Positions 1 through 8,629 of a stretch of DNA of 64,000 nucleotides are shown here, in pieces (positions within the stretch are counted from its first letter, which is position 1; each line of letters opens with the position of its first letter). The DNA lies in assembly GCA_015075515.1 (NCBI GenBank), contig JABTUE010000004.1:124001-188000 (forward strand). The letters run 5' to 3'. Under the pieces are notes generated by a model, which was given only the letters and a program-made list of their open reading frames with translations, did not search any database and was not told the DNA's origin. This stretch comes from Planctomycetota bacterium (lineage in GTDB: Bacteria; Planctomycetota; UBA8742; UBA2392). The position numbers were made by a program, and so were the translations under genes.

Positions 1-1
1 T

Positions 2-1075
2 GACCTGGAAATCGCTGCCAGTCTGGGCAGCCAGGCCGGCGTCGCGATCGAAAACGTGCGGTTGTTGGACGCGATTGCCAACCTGTTTGAGCGCTTTGTG
101 ATCGCCTGCGTGGGTGCGATCGAACAGCGCGACCCCAGCACCGCCGGCCATTCCGGCCGCGTGGATCGCATCACCATGGCCCTGGCCGACGAAGTGAACA
201 AGGACAAGACCGGGCGCTACCGCGACGTCACGTTCAGCGACGCCGAAATGACCGAGCTGCACTACGCCGCGCTGCTGCATGACTTCGGCAAGATCGGCGT
301 GCGCGAGCATGTGCTGCAGAAGGCCGAAAAGCTGTACCCGGCGCAGCAGCAGGCCATCGCCTTTCGGGGTGAAATCGCCGCGCGCGAGCTGCGGCTGGAC
401 GCGCTGGAGCGCGAGGCCCGCCTGATCGAGGCCGGCCGCGCCGGCGAAGTACCGTCCGTGCGCGCGAAGCTGGAACAGGATCTGGCGGCGCTGCGCGACG
501 ACGTGGCGTTTCTGCTGGAACATTCCAAGCCGCTGTTCATGACGGATGAAAAGCTGGCCCGGCTCAAGGCGATTCACGAAAATCCCCGCCGCATCAACGG
601 CCAGGTTTATGCCCTGATCAGCGACGAGGACTACCAGAGCCTTCAGACCCGCAAGGGCACGCTCAACGACGCCGAACGCCGCGAAATTGAGAACCATGTG
701 GCCGACAGTTGGCAGTTTCTCAAGCGCATTCCCTGGACGGCCGACCTGGCCCGCGTGCCCGAAATTGCCGGACAGCACCACGAAAAAATGAACGCCAAAG
801 GCTACCCCAACGGCGTGCCCGCCGCCGAAACGCCGCTGGGTTCGCGCCTGATGGCCGTGGCCGACGTGTTTGACAGCCTGACCGCCAGCGACCGGCCTTA
901 CAAACCGGCGATCCCGCTGGAGCGCGCGGTCCAGATCCTTCAGGCAATGGCCAAAGAAGGCGACCTTGACCCGGATGTGGTGGATCTGTTTGTGAACACC
1001 AGAATCTGGGAAAAGCTCAAGCTCAAGGTGGTACGCCTGGCCGACGCGACGGACGCCCAGAAAGCTGCGCGATAG
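2..1075 (+). CDS. GAF / HD-GYP domain protein, probable cyclic-di-GMP phosphodiesterase (5' end outside window)
   Basis: The open frame runs in from the left edge, so the start codon lies upstream. The first ~20 codons read like the end of a GAF domain (QAGVAIENVRLL), followed by an HD-GYP domain: the HD pair in LLHDFGKIGV, then HHEKMNAKGYPNG, which carries the GYP signature. HD-GYP proteins hydrolyse cyclic-di-GMP using a metal centre built from these His and Asp residues. About 110 residues, rich in Ala, Glu, Arg and Leu and probably coiled coil, sit between the HD motif and the segment RKGTLNDAERREIENHV. In ordinary HD-GYP proteins these two parts lie only ~15-25 residues apart. A GGDEF cyclase is encoded at 46437-48197, so synthesis and breakdown of the messenger are both represented. 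Confidence 0.85.
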   Translation, partial: DLEIAASLGSQAGVAIENVRLLDAIANLFERFVIACVGAIEQRDPSTAGHSGRVDRITMALADEVNKDKTGRYRDVTFSDAEMTELHYAALLHDFGKIGVREHVLQKAEKLYPAQQQAIAFRGEIAARELRLDALEREARLIEAGRAGEVPSVRAKLEQDLAALRDDVAFLLEHSKPLFMTDEKLARLKAIHENPRRINGQVYALISDEDYQSLQTRKGTLNDAERREIENHVADSWQFLKRIPWTADLARVPEIAGQHHEKMNAKGYPNGVPAAETPLGSRLMAVADVFDSLTASDRPYKPAIPLERAVQILQAMAKEGDLDPDVVDLFVNTRIWEKLKLKVVRLADATDAQKAAR

Positions 1076-1082
1076 GGCGAAT

Positions 1083-1188
1083 GCGGATTGCAGATTGTGG
1101 ATTTCCGATTAGGGTCTGTGCGCCGCGTGTGTGCGGGTTGGCCGCGGCAGAGCGTGCTTCAATCCGCAGTCTGCAAACCACAATCCGG
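1083..1188. repeat. Imperfect inverted repeat in front of mqnD
   Basis: The left arm 1083-1100 (GCGGATTGCAGATTGTGG) is mirrored by 1161-1188, which contains AATCCGCAGTCTGCAAACC and CCACAATCCGG. Both arms are built from AATCYGCA-like units. The right arm runs up to the mqnD ATG. It could form a hairpin in the leader or be a copy of a dispersed repeat; this cannot be decided from one copy. Confidence 0.45.
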
Positions 1189-1189
1189 C

Positions 1190-2026
1190 ATGCCCGCGCA
1201 CAAGACCATCACTGTTGCCCACAGCCCTGACGCCGATGACGCGTTCATGTTTCACGCGCTGGTCAACGGCAAGATTGACACCGGCTGGCTTGAGATCAAA
1301 CACGAACTGTGCGACATCGAAACGCTCAACCAGCGCGCCAGAACCGGCGAGCTTGAGGTCACGGCCTGCAGCTACCATGCCTATCCCTACATTGCCGACC
1401 GGTACGTGATCACGCGTGCCGGGGCCAGCATGGGCGACCGCTACGGACCGATTGTGGTCACGCGCGAGCCGATCAACCCCGGCGAACTCGACGGCAGGCG
1501 CGTGGCCGTGCCCGGCCCGCTGACCAGCGCGACGCTGGCGCTGAAGCTTTACAACCCGCGCGTGCAGACGGTGAACATGAACTTCAACCAGGTTCAGCAT
1601 GCCGTGCTCAACGGCGAAGTGGACGCCGGCGTGATCATCCACGAGGGCCAGGTCACCTACAACGACCTGAAGCTGTTCAAGCTGGTGGATCTGGGCGAAT
1701 GGTGGCACACGCGGCATGAACTGCCGCTGCCGCTGGGCTGCAACGTGGCGCGCCGCGATCTGGGCCACGAGGTGATTGCCCAGTTTTCGCGTTGTTTTTC
1801 TGCCAGCATTGACTACGCGCTGAAGCACCGCCAGGAGGCGCTGGATCACGCTCTGAGCTACGGCCGCGGCCTGGACCGCGCCCGCGCCGACAAGTTCGTG
1901 GGCATGTACGTAAACCACTACACTGTGGACATCGGCGACCGGGGCATGGCCGCCGCGCGGCTGTTTCTGCGGCTTGGGCGCGAGGCCGGCATCATCACGG
2001 CGACATCAGAGCCCCAGTGGGTGTGA
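1190..2026 (+). CDS. mqnD: 1,4-dihydroxy-6-naphthoate synthase, futalosine-pathway menaquinone synthesis
   Basis: The 278-aa product matches MqnD, which converts cyclic dehypoxanthine futalosine to 1,4-dihydroxy-6-naphthoate. Seen here: the N-terminal AHSPDADDAFMFHAL motif, SYHAYPYI, GRRVAVPGPLTSATLALKL and the VDAGVIIHEGQ segment, all typical of this periplasmic-binding-protein-like fold. The frame is open from 1088, but homology begins at the ATG at 1190. The extra upstream codons fall in an inverted repeat, so 1190 is preferred. No other mqn gene is in the window. A quinone made this way implies a respiratory organism lacking, or not relying on, the MenA-H route. Confidence 0.9.
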   Translation: MPAHKTITVAHSPDADDAFMFHALVNGKIDTGWLEIKHELCDIETLNQRARTGELEVTACSYHAYPYIADRYVITRAGASMGDRYGPIVVTREPINPGELDGRRVAVPGPLTSATLALKLYNPRVQTVNMNFNQVQHAVLNGEVDAGVIIHEGQVTYNDLKLFKLVDLGEWWHTRHELPLPLGCNVARRDLGHEVIAQFSRCFSASIDYALKHRQEALDHALSYGRGLDRARADKFVGMYVNHYTVDIGDRGMAAARLFLRLGREAGIITATSEPQWV

Positions 2027-2079
2027 TGACCGGAGGGCGCGGTGCTTCTGGCGGCTCAAGCCTCTGCTAAAGTGGGCGC

Positions 2080-2754
2080 ATGACTTCCGGTCCCGTTGAT
2101 CGCACCAAACGTGAATCGCTGCGCCAATTCGCCGGCGAGGCCGCCAAATACGCCACGCGCATGGTGCCCGGCGCCCGCATTGTCCAGAACTTTGACGCCG
2201 ACCTGTTCCGCAAGCTGTACGAAGAGGGCAAGTCGCCGGTGCCGGCCCGGGGCGACTTTGAAGACATGCACGGCCGTCGCTTCTTTCGCCCGCCGGGCGC
2301 GATCCATGAACGCGAGTTCCTGGATGCCTGTTCGCGCTGCGGCAAATGTGTCGAGGCCTGCCCCGAAAAAGTGCTGCACCTGGCCGCGGAAAACGAAGGC
2401 CCGCCCAAGGGCACGCCGGTTCTGCGGCCCAATCATGGGGCGTGCACGCTGTGCGGTGACTGCATGACGGCCTGCCCGACCGGGGCGCTGAAGCCGACGC
2501 CGGTGGGCGAAATCCGCATCGGCATTGCCGTGATCCAGCCCGATTCGTGTCTTGGCTATCACAACAAGAGCTGCCGTGCCTGCCACGACGCCTGCCCGCT
2601 GGAACCCAACGCGATTGACTTTGAAGCCACGGTGCCCAAAGTAGACAGCCGCGTCTGCACCGGGTGCGGGCTGTGTGTGCATGCCTGCCCCACACGGCCG
2701 CCCAGCGTTCTGGTGCTGCCGCGCCCGGCACGCCCGCCCAGAGGAACCGGATGA
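2080..2754 (+). CDS. NapF-like ferredoxin with several [4Fe-4S] motifs
   Basis: 224 aa with four cysteine clusters in the NapF arrangement: CSRCGKCVEACPEK, CTLCGDCMTACPTGA, a middle cluster CLGYHNKSCRACHDACPLEP, and CTGCGLCVHACP near the C-terminus. It is therefore a soluble polyferredoxin-type electron carrier or Fe-S assembly partner. There is no twin-arginine signal and no napA nearby, so periplasmic nitrate reduction is not supported. An extended -10-like TGCTAAAGT ends 6 bases before the ATG, suggesting a nearly leaderless message. The stop overlaps the ATG of the cysteine desulfurase gene (ATGA), so the two are translationally coupled, which fits a role in receiving or using Fe-S clusters. 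Confidence 0.8.
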   Translation: MTSGPVDRTKRESLRQFAGEAAKYATRMVPGARIVQNFDADLFRKLYEEGKSPVPARGDFEDMHGRRFFRPPGAIHEREFLDACSRCGKCVEACPEKVLHLAAENEGPPKGTPVLRPNHGACTLCGDCMTACPTGALKPTPVGEIRIGIAVIQPDSCLGYHNKSCRACHDACPLEPNAIDFEATVPKVDSRVCTGCGLCVHACPTRPPSVLVLPRPARPPRGTG

Positions 2755-3908
2755 AGGCCAGCGACTACGTCTATTGCGACCACGCGGCCGGGGCGCCGTG
2801 CCGGCCCGAGGCGCGGGCCGAATGGGCGGCCTATGCCACGCACGAATACGCCAACCCCGGCGCGCACCATCCGCTGGCGTACCTGGCGCGCCGCAAGCTG
2901 ATTGAGCTGCACGAACGCGCGGCCGGCGTACTGGGTGTAGACCCGCGCGAAATTGTGTTCACCAGCGGCGGCACGGAAAGCGACCTGCTGGCCCTGCGCG
3001 GTGTCATGAAATCGGCGCTGCAGGGCCGCAACGAACTGGTGGTCAGCGGCATTGAGCATCACGCCGTGCTGCTGGAGGCCCAGCGGCTGGAGTCCGAAGG
3101 CACGGTGGTGCATTACGCCCCCGTGACGCGCGACGGTGTGGTGGATCTGGATGCGCTGAAGGCCCTGGTCGGCCCTCGCACGGCGCTGGTCAGTGTGATG
3201 TACGCCAACAACGAAACCGGCGTTGTGCAGCCTGTCCGACAGGTGGCCGAAATCGCGCGCCGGGCCGGGGCACGGTATCACTGCGACGCCGTGCAGGCCT
3301 TTGGCAAGGTGGAACTGAAGCCGCGCGAGCTGGGTTGTGACCTGATGAGTCTGGCCGGGGCCAAGTTCGGCGGACCCAAGGGCACAGGTCTGCTGTACAA
3401 CCAGATGAACAGCCGCCTGGTGCCGGTGATTGTCGGCGGGCCCCAGGAATGGGGGCTGCGCGCCGGCACCGAAGACCTGCCGGGCATGGCCGCCATGACC
3501 GTGGCCATGGAACTGGCCGAGCGCGAACGCTCCGGTCTGTGGGAGCGCGTAGCCGCGATTCGCGACGCACTGGAACGCCGGCTCGTGGAGGGTCTTGGTG
3601 CCAACGTGCGTCTGAACGGTGCCGGGGCACCGCGTTTGCCCAACATCAGCAACATCAGCTTTCTGCACATTGAAGGCCAGGCGATGGCGATTGAGCTTGG
3701 CGAACAGGGCTTCTGCGTGGGGCTGGGCAGTGCCTGCGCGCCCGGCGAAACCGATCCCAGCCACGTTCTGGCGGCCATGGGCCTGAGCTGGGAGGACGCG
3801 ATCGGCTGCATTCGTGTCAGCTTCGGCCCGGACATCACCGAGGCCCAGGCACGACGGCTGGGCGACCTTTGCATTGCCAACTACCGCAACCTGCGGGGGC
3901 TGGGATGA
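2751..3908 (+). CDS. Cysteine desulfurase (NifS/IscS family)
   Basis: 385-aa aminotransferase class V enzyme that takes sulfur from cysteine, using PLP, for Fe-S clusters or other sulfur uses. Seen: N-terminal YCDHAAGAPCRPEA, TSGGTESD, NNETGVVQP, YHCDAVQAFGKV, the PLP lysine in GAKFGGPKGTG, and the catalytic cysteine in GSACAPGETDPSHVL. The residue before the lysine is Ala instead of the usual His (SxHK in IscS/NifS), a small departure. The start is the ATG overlapping the ferredoxin stop; the frame is open further upstream but that part is read through the ferredoxin gene. It ends in another ATGA overlap with aroA. Confidence 0.88.
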   Translation: MKASDYVYCDHAAGAPCRPEARAEWAAYATHEYANPGAHHPLAYLARRKLIELHERAAGVLGVDPREIVFTSGGTESDLLALRGVMKSALQGRNELVVSGIEHHAVLLEAQRLESEGTVVHYAPVTRDGVVDLDALKALVGPRTALVSVMYANNETGVVQPVRQVAEIARRAGARYHCDAVQAFGKVELKPRELGCDLMSLAGAKFGGPKGTGLLYNQMNSRLVPVIVGGPQEWGLRAGTEDLPGMAAMTVAMELAERERSGLWERVAAIRDALERRLVEGLGANVRLNGAGAPRLPNISNISFLHIEGQAMAIELGEQGFCVGLGSACAPGETDPSHVLAAMGLSWEDAIGCIRVSFGPDITEAQARRLGDLCIANYRNLRGLG

Positions 3909-5206
3909 TCACACGGACGATCGAACCTCTGTTGCGCCCTTTGGATGCACGGCTGGAACTGCCGGGCAGCAAGAGCTACGCCAACCGCGCGCTGGTGTGC
4001 GCGGCGCTGGCGGGCACGCCGCGAACGATTGCCAACATTTCGCCCGGCGACGACACGGCCCTGATGCTGAACGTGTTGGGCGATCTGGGCTGGACGATCA
4101 CGCGGCCCAACCCGCTTTCGCGCGACGTGCGGCTGGCGCCGCCGGGGCCGCGCAAGGCACCGGGCGGGCGCGTGTACGCCGGCGCGGCCGGAACCGTGGC
4201 GCGCTTTGCCTGCGCGTTGCTGTGCGCGGTGCCGGGGCGTTTTGAACTGGACGGCAATGCCCGCATGCGGCAGCGGCCGATGGCCGACCTGATTGCCGCG
4301 CTGCGCGGGCTGGGCGCGAAGATCACCGAACTTGGCCAGCCCGGCTGTCTGCCCGTTTCCATCGAGGGCGCGAGTCTGCGCGGCGGCGAGGTCACGCTGC
4401 CGGGCGGTGTATCAAGCCAGTTCCTGTCGGCGCTGTTGATGATCGCGCCGGCACTGGCCAAGCCTGCGGTAATCCACATCGCGGGCGATCTGGTCAGCAA
4501 GCCCTACGTCGGGATCACGCTGGAGGTCATGCTCGCGTTTGGTTTGCCGCCTTCGTGTGTGCGGCGCGCGGGCTGGACCGAGTTTCACGTGATGCCGCAC
4601 CCCTATGCCCCGGCGGGCGACTACCACTGCCCGCCTGACGGCACGGCGGCCGGCTATTTCTGGGGTGCCGCGGCGATCACCGGCGGCCGGTGCGTGGTGG
4701 ACGGTCTGGCACGAACCAGCCCCCAGGGCGACGTGCGGTTTGTGGACATTCTGGCCCGCATGGGCTGTACGGTGCTTGAGCCTGGCGGCGGCCTTGGTGT
4801 CCAGGGGCCGCGGGGCGGCCTGAAACCGGTTCGGGCCAACCTGTCCGACCTGCCCGATTGCGCCCAGACTCTGGCCGTGGTGGCGGCCTTTGCCGAGGGC
4901 GAAAGCCGCCTGGACGGTCTTTCAACGCTGCGGCACAAGGAAACGGATCGTGTGGCCGCGCTGGTGACTGAACTGGCCAAGCTTGGCATTGCCGCCCGCG
5001 CCGAGGGCGATTCGCTGCTGGTGCGTGGCGGCAAGCCCCGCGCCACGGGCGAGATTGCGACCTATGATGACCACCGCATGGCCATGAGCTTTGCCATGGC
5101 CGGTCTGGCGATTCCGGGCGTGAGAATCCAGAACCCTGACGTGGTGTCCAAGAGCTTTCCCGCGTTCTGGGATTATCTGGCCGGGCTGGGGTCTACTTCA
5201 GGCTGA
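3905..5206 (+). CDS. aroA: 3-phosphoshikimate 1-carboxyvinyltransferase (EPSP synthase)
   Basis: 433-aa EPSP synthase of the shikimate pathway, joining phosphoenolpyruvate to shikimate 3-phosphate. Seen: LPGSKSYANRAL (substrate-binding Lys and Arg), AGAAGTVARF, NARMRQRPMADL, GGVSSQFLSALL, DGTAAGYFWGAA, LSDLPDCAQTLAV, LRHKETDRVAAL and the C-terminal ATYDDHRMAMSFAMAG. The length is normal. It begins in an ATGA overlap with the cysteine desulfurase stop, so its translation probably depends on that gene. Its 3' end overlaps the convergent secreted-protein gene by 14 bases. Confidence 0.95.
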   Translation: MITRTIEPLLRPLDARLELPGSKSYANRALVCAALAGTPRTIANISPGDDTALMLNVLGDLGWTITRPNPLSRDVRLAPPGPRKAPGGRVYAGAAGTVARFACALLCAVPGRFELDGNARMRQRPMADLIAALRGLGAKITELGQPGCLPVSIEGASLRGGEVTLPGGVSSQFLSALLMIAPALAKPAVIHIAGDLVSKPYVGITLEVMLAFGLPPSCVRRAGWTEFHVMPHPYAPAGDYHCPPDGTAAGYFWGAAAITGGRCVVDGLARTSPQGDVRFVDILARMGCTVLEPGGGLGVQGPRGGLKPVRANLSDLPDCAQTLAVVAAFAEGESRLDGLSTLRHKETDRVAALVTELAKLGIAARAEGDSLLVRGGKPRATGEIATYDDHRMAMSFAMAGLAIPGVRIQNPDVVSKSFPAFWDYLAGLGSTSG

Positions 5207-6149
5207 GTTTGGCCAGTTCCATGGTTGTTTCCACGGTCTTGCCGCCCTGGTCGCGTTTGACATGCAGTTTGATCAGCACGCCGTCGCTGACCCAGGCCGT
5301 GGTGGTCATGTTGGTGCCTTCTTTGACGTGCATGGTGCACACGTACTCGCCGGCGGGCACGGTCAGTTTGATGTCGCGGCCCTTTTCTTCGCCCTGGTCT
5401 TCGATCCAGCGCGTGCCGTTGACCTGCAGCGTGGAGACCTTGGCGTCGGCGGCGACAACGCCCTCGGCGTCGCAGGGTGTCTGTTCGAGCGTCACGTTTT
5501 CACCCTGGATGGCCGCGACCTCGCGTTTTTGCCATTGGGTGCCGGCGGCGCCGGTGATCTTGTAGATGGCGCTGTTGCCGACCTTGGCCAGAAATTTGGG
5601 CAGGTTCACCGTCTGTTTGGGCGCGGCGCCGGTGCCGGAAAGTTTCTTGCTGTTCACGCCGGTCAGAACCACCGTGTCGGCACCGCTGCTGGTCTGCTTG
5701 ACCACGCCACCGCAGGGCACATCCACGCAGTACCAGATTTCGTCCACGATTTTGTCAACGCGCCAGGACGCCACGCGGCACTTCAGCTTGTGGCCGCACA
5801 GCTCCGTGGTGTCGTCGCGCCAGGTGACTTCGGCCCGCGGCGAGGGTGTCGCCTGGAGCCGGATCTGGTTCCAGGCCAGTTCCTGTTCGGCCGTGCCAGT
5901 TTCCTTGCCGTCGGCGTCGAACATCTTGCGCGAGTATTTGACCTTGCCGTTTTTGGGTTCTTCGAGAACTTCAAAGCGAACTTTGGGGCCAAGCGACAGC
6001 GTGTATTCAACCCAGTCGCCCTTGGCCGCGACCTTCCAGGTGTTCCACTTGGGGAAGTCGCCTTCTTTGGGCTCCTGGGCGCAGACCACCGCCGACAACG
6101 CCAGCAACAGCAGCGGCAAAGCCGCCAGCACGCCTGATGCGCGGATCAT
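5193..6149 (-). CDS. Secreted protein, paralogue family of the 5-9 kb cluster, two modules
   Basis: 318 aa with a clear signal peptide (MIRASGVLAALPLLLLAL...VCAQ). Two diverged copies of a ~130-residue module follow: each has a WV/W-led beta-rich start and ends in an AGxYxC or CGHKLKC-type motif, then a Trp, then a Gly-hydrophobic-Lys strand (VPCGGVVKQ; SDGVLIKLHV). I do not recognise the family. The same module recurs in the next three genes upstream on this strand. A strong ribosome site (GAGGAGG) lies 6 bases before the ATG. It is probably periplasmic or on the cell surface. Function unknown. Confidence 0.75.
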   Translation of the reverse strand: MIRASGVLAALPLLLLALSAVVCAQEPKEGDFPKWNTWKVAAKGDWVEYTLSLGPKVRFEVLEEPKNGKVKYSRKMFDADGKETGTAEQELAWNQIRLQATPSPRAEVTWRDDTTELCGHKLKCRVASWRVDKIVDEIWYCVDVPCGGVVKQTSSGADTVVLTGVNSKKLSGTGAAPKQTVNLPKFLAKVGNSAIYKITGAAGTQWQKREVAAIQGENVTLEQTPCDAEGVVAADAKVSTLQVNGTRWIEDQGEEKGRDIKLTVPAGEYVCTMHVKEGTNMTTTAWVSDGVLIKLHVKRDQGGKTVETTMELAKLSLK

Positions 6150-6194
6150 GGAATCCTCCTCGGCCCTCGTTCTTATTGTAGCGCGCGGATTGGT

Positions 6195-7532
6195 CTAATC
6201 CAACTTGAGATCCGTCACCTCGGTGGTCATTACAAAATCGGCGTTGCGCATCTCTTGCTTCACGGTGATGCCGTGGTGAGTCCAGTTGCGAAGTTCGTTG
6301 CCGGGGCTCTGGACAATCGCCACAAAGTTGCCAGCCGGTGTGACCACCAGTTCTTCGCGCTGGCCGGCATACTTCAGCACGGGCAGAGTTTTATCCGGCA
6401 CGTCAAGCTGCATTTCGTTGCGGGTAACTTCGCGGCCGTTGCCGTCCAGCGTCACGGTCTGGACCGTGGCCTTGCCGTCTTCAAACTTGGTGACGGTGCG
6501 GCGCGTCAGGGATGTCGCCTGCATGCCGCCCACTTCGGTGGTGATGCGGGTGGTTTCGGTGTTGCCGGCGGTGCGGAAGAAGCGCAGCAGGTCGTGGCCG
6601 AGGTCAAACTCGACCAGTTCCTGCACCATGGTGGGGGACTCAAGTTTGACCACCAGCATGGTCCAGACGGCGGACATCCAGACTTTGGTTTCGCCGGTTT
6701 TAGTAACCATGCAGTCGAACTCGCCGGCCTCGGTGGTGAGTTTTTCGCGCGTGGGGACGGGCGGGTTTTCCGCCAGCACGCCGTCCTCGGCGATGGCCGT
6801 GAAGTTGTAGCGCGTGGGCGGGATTTCCACGCCGCCGAGCATGGATTTGCGGTCTTTGTCGAGCATGTCCATGCTGACCATGGCGTGGTCAGAGGCCACG
6901 GACTTGACCGTCTGGACCATGTAATGGGTTGTTGCCGCGTCCTTGCCTGTGGAATTCTTGTGAACCCAGCGGCGGCCGGCCATGCGGTACAGCAGCCAGG
7001 GGTCGGGCGTGGCCAGGGCGAAACCGGTCAGTTTGCGGATGACGCTGTGGTCCGGGCCCAAGCGCACCTGCTTGATCACCAGCGGGTGGTGTTCGGTGCT
7101 GACCCAGGTGGTGATCTGTTCGCCGTCCCGCGTGACGCGGTGGCGGCGGCAGGCAAAGCGGGCAAAGCCAAGGTCCAGTTCTTCCAGCGGCAGCTTTTCG
7201 TCTGCAAAGGCGAGGTCTTCGTCTGTCGGTTTGGAAAGATCGCGGGCGGTTTTGGTGCCGTTGACCAGACCGGTGAACGTGCGCGTGCTTTCCACCACCA
7301 CGGCGTTGTTGCCCTCGACGCTTTCGACGCGGCCGGACTCCGTGGACGATTCGGCGGCGCCGCCACGCTGCCACGAAACCACGCGGTGGTGCCACACGGT
7401 GCCGGCGGTGCGGTACAGCTTCAGCAGTTCCGTCTTGCCGGCGGATTTTGGACGGGGCGCGTCCTGGGCCAGGGTGTGGGCCAGCAGCAGCGGCAACAGA
7501 CAGACCAGCGGAAAAATCCGGACAGGACGCAT
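6195..7532 (-). CDS. Secreted protein, paralogue family, three modules
   Basis: 445 aa starting at the ATG preceded by GGAG (the frame is open another 31 codons upstream, but the signal peptide MRPVRIFPLVCLLPLLLAH begins here). Three copies of the module follow: LYRTAGTVWHHRV..., LYRMAGRRWVHK..., and FFRTAGNTETTRI.... The middle copy keeps the family signature best: ASDHAMVSMDMLDKD, then LTTEAGEFDCMV, then VWMSAVWTMLVVKLES and ELVEF. No catalytic motif is visible, so a binding or structural role is an inference. It lies between two family members, with the upstream paralogue separated by a hairpin terminator. Confidence 0.75.
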   Translation of the reverse strand: MRPVRIFPLVCLLPLLLAHTLAQDAPRPKSAGKTELLKLYRTAGTVWHHRVVSWQRGGAAESSTESGRVESVEGNNAVVVESTRTFTGLVNGTKTARDLSKPTDEDLAFADEKLPLEELDLGFARFACRRHRVTRDGEQITTWVSTEHHPLVIKQVRLGPDHSVIRKLTGFALATPDPWLLYRMAGRRWVHKNSTGKDAATTHYMVQTVKSVASDHAMVSMDMLDKDRKSMLGGVEIPPTRYNFTAIAEDGVLAENPPVPTREKLTTEAGEFDCMVTKTGETKVWMSAVWTMLVVKLESPTMVQELVEFDLGHDLLRFFRTAGNTETTRITTEVGGMQATSLTRRTVTKFEDGKATVQTVTLDGNGREVTRNEMQLDVPDKTLPVLKYAGQREELVVTPAGNFVAIVQSPGNELRNWTHHGITVKQEMRNADFVMTTEVTDLKLD

Positions 7533-7591
7533 GGTGGGCTCCGTGAACGGCCCAAGTCTAGCAGCCGCGCCCGGCGACGGGGAAAACGAAA

Positions 7592-7613
7592 CCGGGCGCC
7601 CGAAAGCGCCCGG
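7592..7613 (-). terminator. Hairpin terminator downstream of the 7630-8559 gene
   Basis: A perfect 8-bp stem (CCGGGCGC / GCGCCCGG) with a 6-base loop. Read on the minus strand it is followed by a T-rich run (GTTTCGTTTT). It lies between two paralogues transcribed in the same direction, so they may be separate transcripts. Confidence 0.7.
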
Positions 7614-7629
7614 CGCGATACGCACACGG

Positions 7630-8559
7630 CTATTCGTTGAACTCTACCAATTCCATGGTCATGGTCTTGCTTTCCATTTTTACCGCCAGGCCGGGGTATT
7701 TCTTGCTGGTCCAGGAGGTGATTCCGGAATCGGGGATAGACACCCGGTAACAAACAAACTCGCCGGCCTCAACCTTGATTGTTTCTTCGGTGGTTTCCAC
7801 GGCAGGTTGTTCCGCCGGTGGAACGGCCGGGTCGGCCTGTTTGAACTCCACGCGGACAGGCTCAGGTTCGGGCATGCCCGGCATGGGCTGTTTGTCCTTG
7901 TCCAGAAAATACATTTTGATTTCGGCGTAGTCTTTTTCGACGGTCACGACTTCTGTCTTGGAGTAATTCACGAAGGGAGTCACACCTTCCATCGAGACCG
8001 TCATGCGGGTGGTCCAGTTGCGGCCCTTTTTCCGGTACAGCGCATAGGGGTCGGCGGGTGCGCCGGTTTCTTTTTCCTTGTCCTTGGCGGCCTCAAAGGT
8101 GATGTCCTTGTTGGCCTTTTTGAGCGCGTCCATCGAGTCGTGCCAGGTTGTGGTTGAATCCCCGGTGCCCAGGTTGAACTTCATCAGGCCCAGACCGTCG
8201 GCGGCAACCGTGGGCTCGGCCAGCAGGGCCAGCCGGTTGACCCCGGCCTCGTAGACTTTGTCTTTGACGGCGTAATGCTTGCCGGCTAGCTCGTTGGCCT
8301 CGACGCCGCAGCCGCTGGCGGCGGTGTCGCCGGTGAGTTTGCGCGGCGCCGAGCCCGTCTTGGCAAAGGCCACGCGCACGCGGTCGCGCAGGGCACCCAG
8401 CAGTGCGGTGCCTTCTTCGCGGCGTTCTTCCAGGCCTTTGCGGTCGGGCGCGGGCACGGGTTTGGCCTCGGGCAGCGGTTCTGCCTTCTGGGCCAGGCTG
8501 GTGGAGGCTACGACAAGGCCGAGTGCGGCAACCAGGGCAAGACGTGCAAGACGGTTCAT
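7630..8559 (-). CDS. Secreted protein, paralogue family, N-terminal extension plus one module
   Basis: 309 aa. A signal peptide (MNRLARLALVAALGLVVAST) precedes an Ala/Glu/Lys-rich N-terminal region of ~150 residues with no match I recognise. The family module then starts at DPYALYRKKGRNWTTRM and runs through KTEVVTVEKDYAEIKMYFLDKD, PMPGMPEPEP, EETIKVEAGEFVCYRV, SWTSKKYPGLAVKMES and ends ELVEF. The module is very close to the lipoprotein encoded immediately upstream (8674-9213). The start is chosen at the ATG with a GGAG site and the signal sequence. Function unknown. Confidence 0.75.
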   Translation of the reverse strand: MNRLARLALVAALGLVVASTSLAQKAEPLPEAKPVPAPDRKGLEERREEGTALLGALRDRVRVAFAKTGSAPRKLTGDTAASGCGVEANELAGKHYAVKDKVYEAGVNRLALLAEPTVAADGLGLMKFNLGTGDSTTTWHDSMDALKKANKDITFEAAKDKEKETGAPADPYALYRKKGRNWTTRMTVSMEGVTPFVNYSKTEVVTVEKDYAEIKMYFLDKDKQPMPGMPEPEPVRVEFKQADPAVPPAEQPAVETTEETIKVEAGEFVCYRVSIPDSGITSWTSKKYPGLAVKMESKTMTMELVEFNE

Positions 8560-8629
8560 GGTGTCTCCGGATGCAAATTGAGTCTGGTATGCTAACGGAC
8601 TGCTACGACAAAGCGCCACTGTAGAAAAG

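Noticed and set aside
2080..2754. napF of a periplasmic nitrate reductase operon
   Set aside because: The cysteine layout fits NapF, but no other nap gene is present and the gene is coupled to a cysteine desulfurase.
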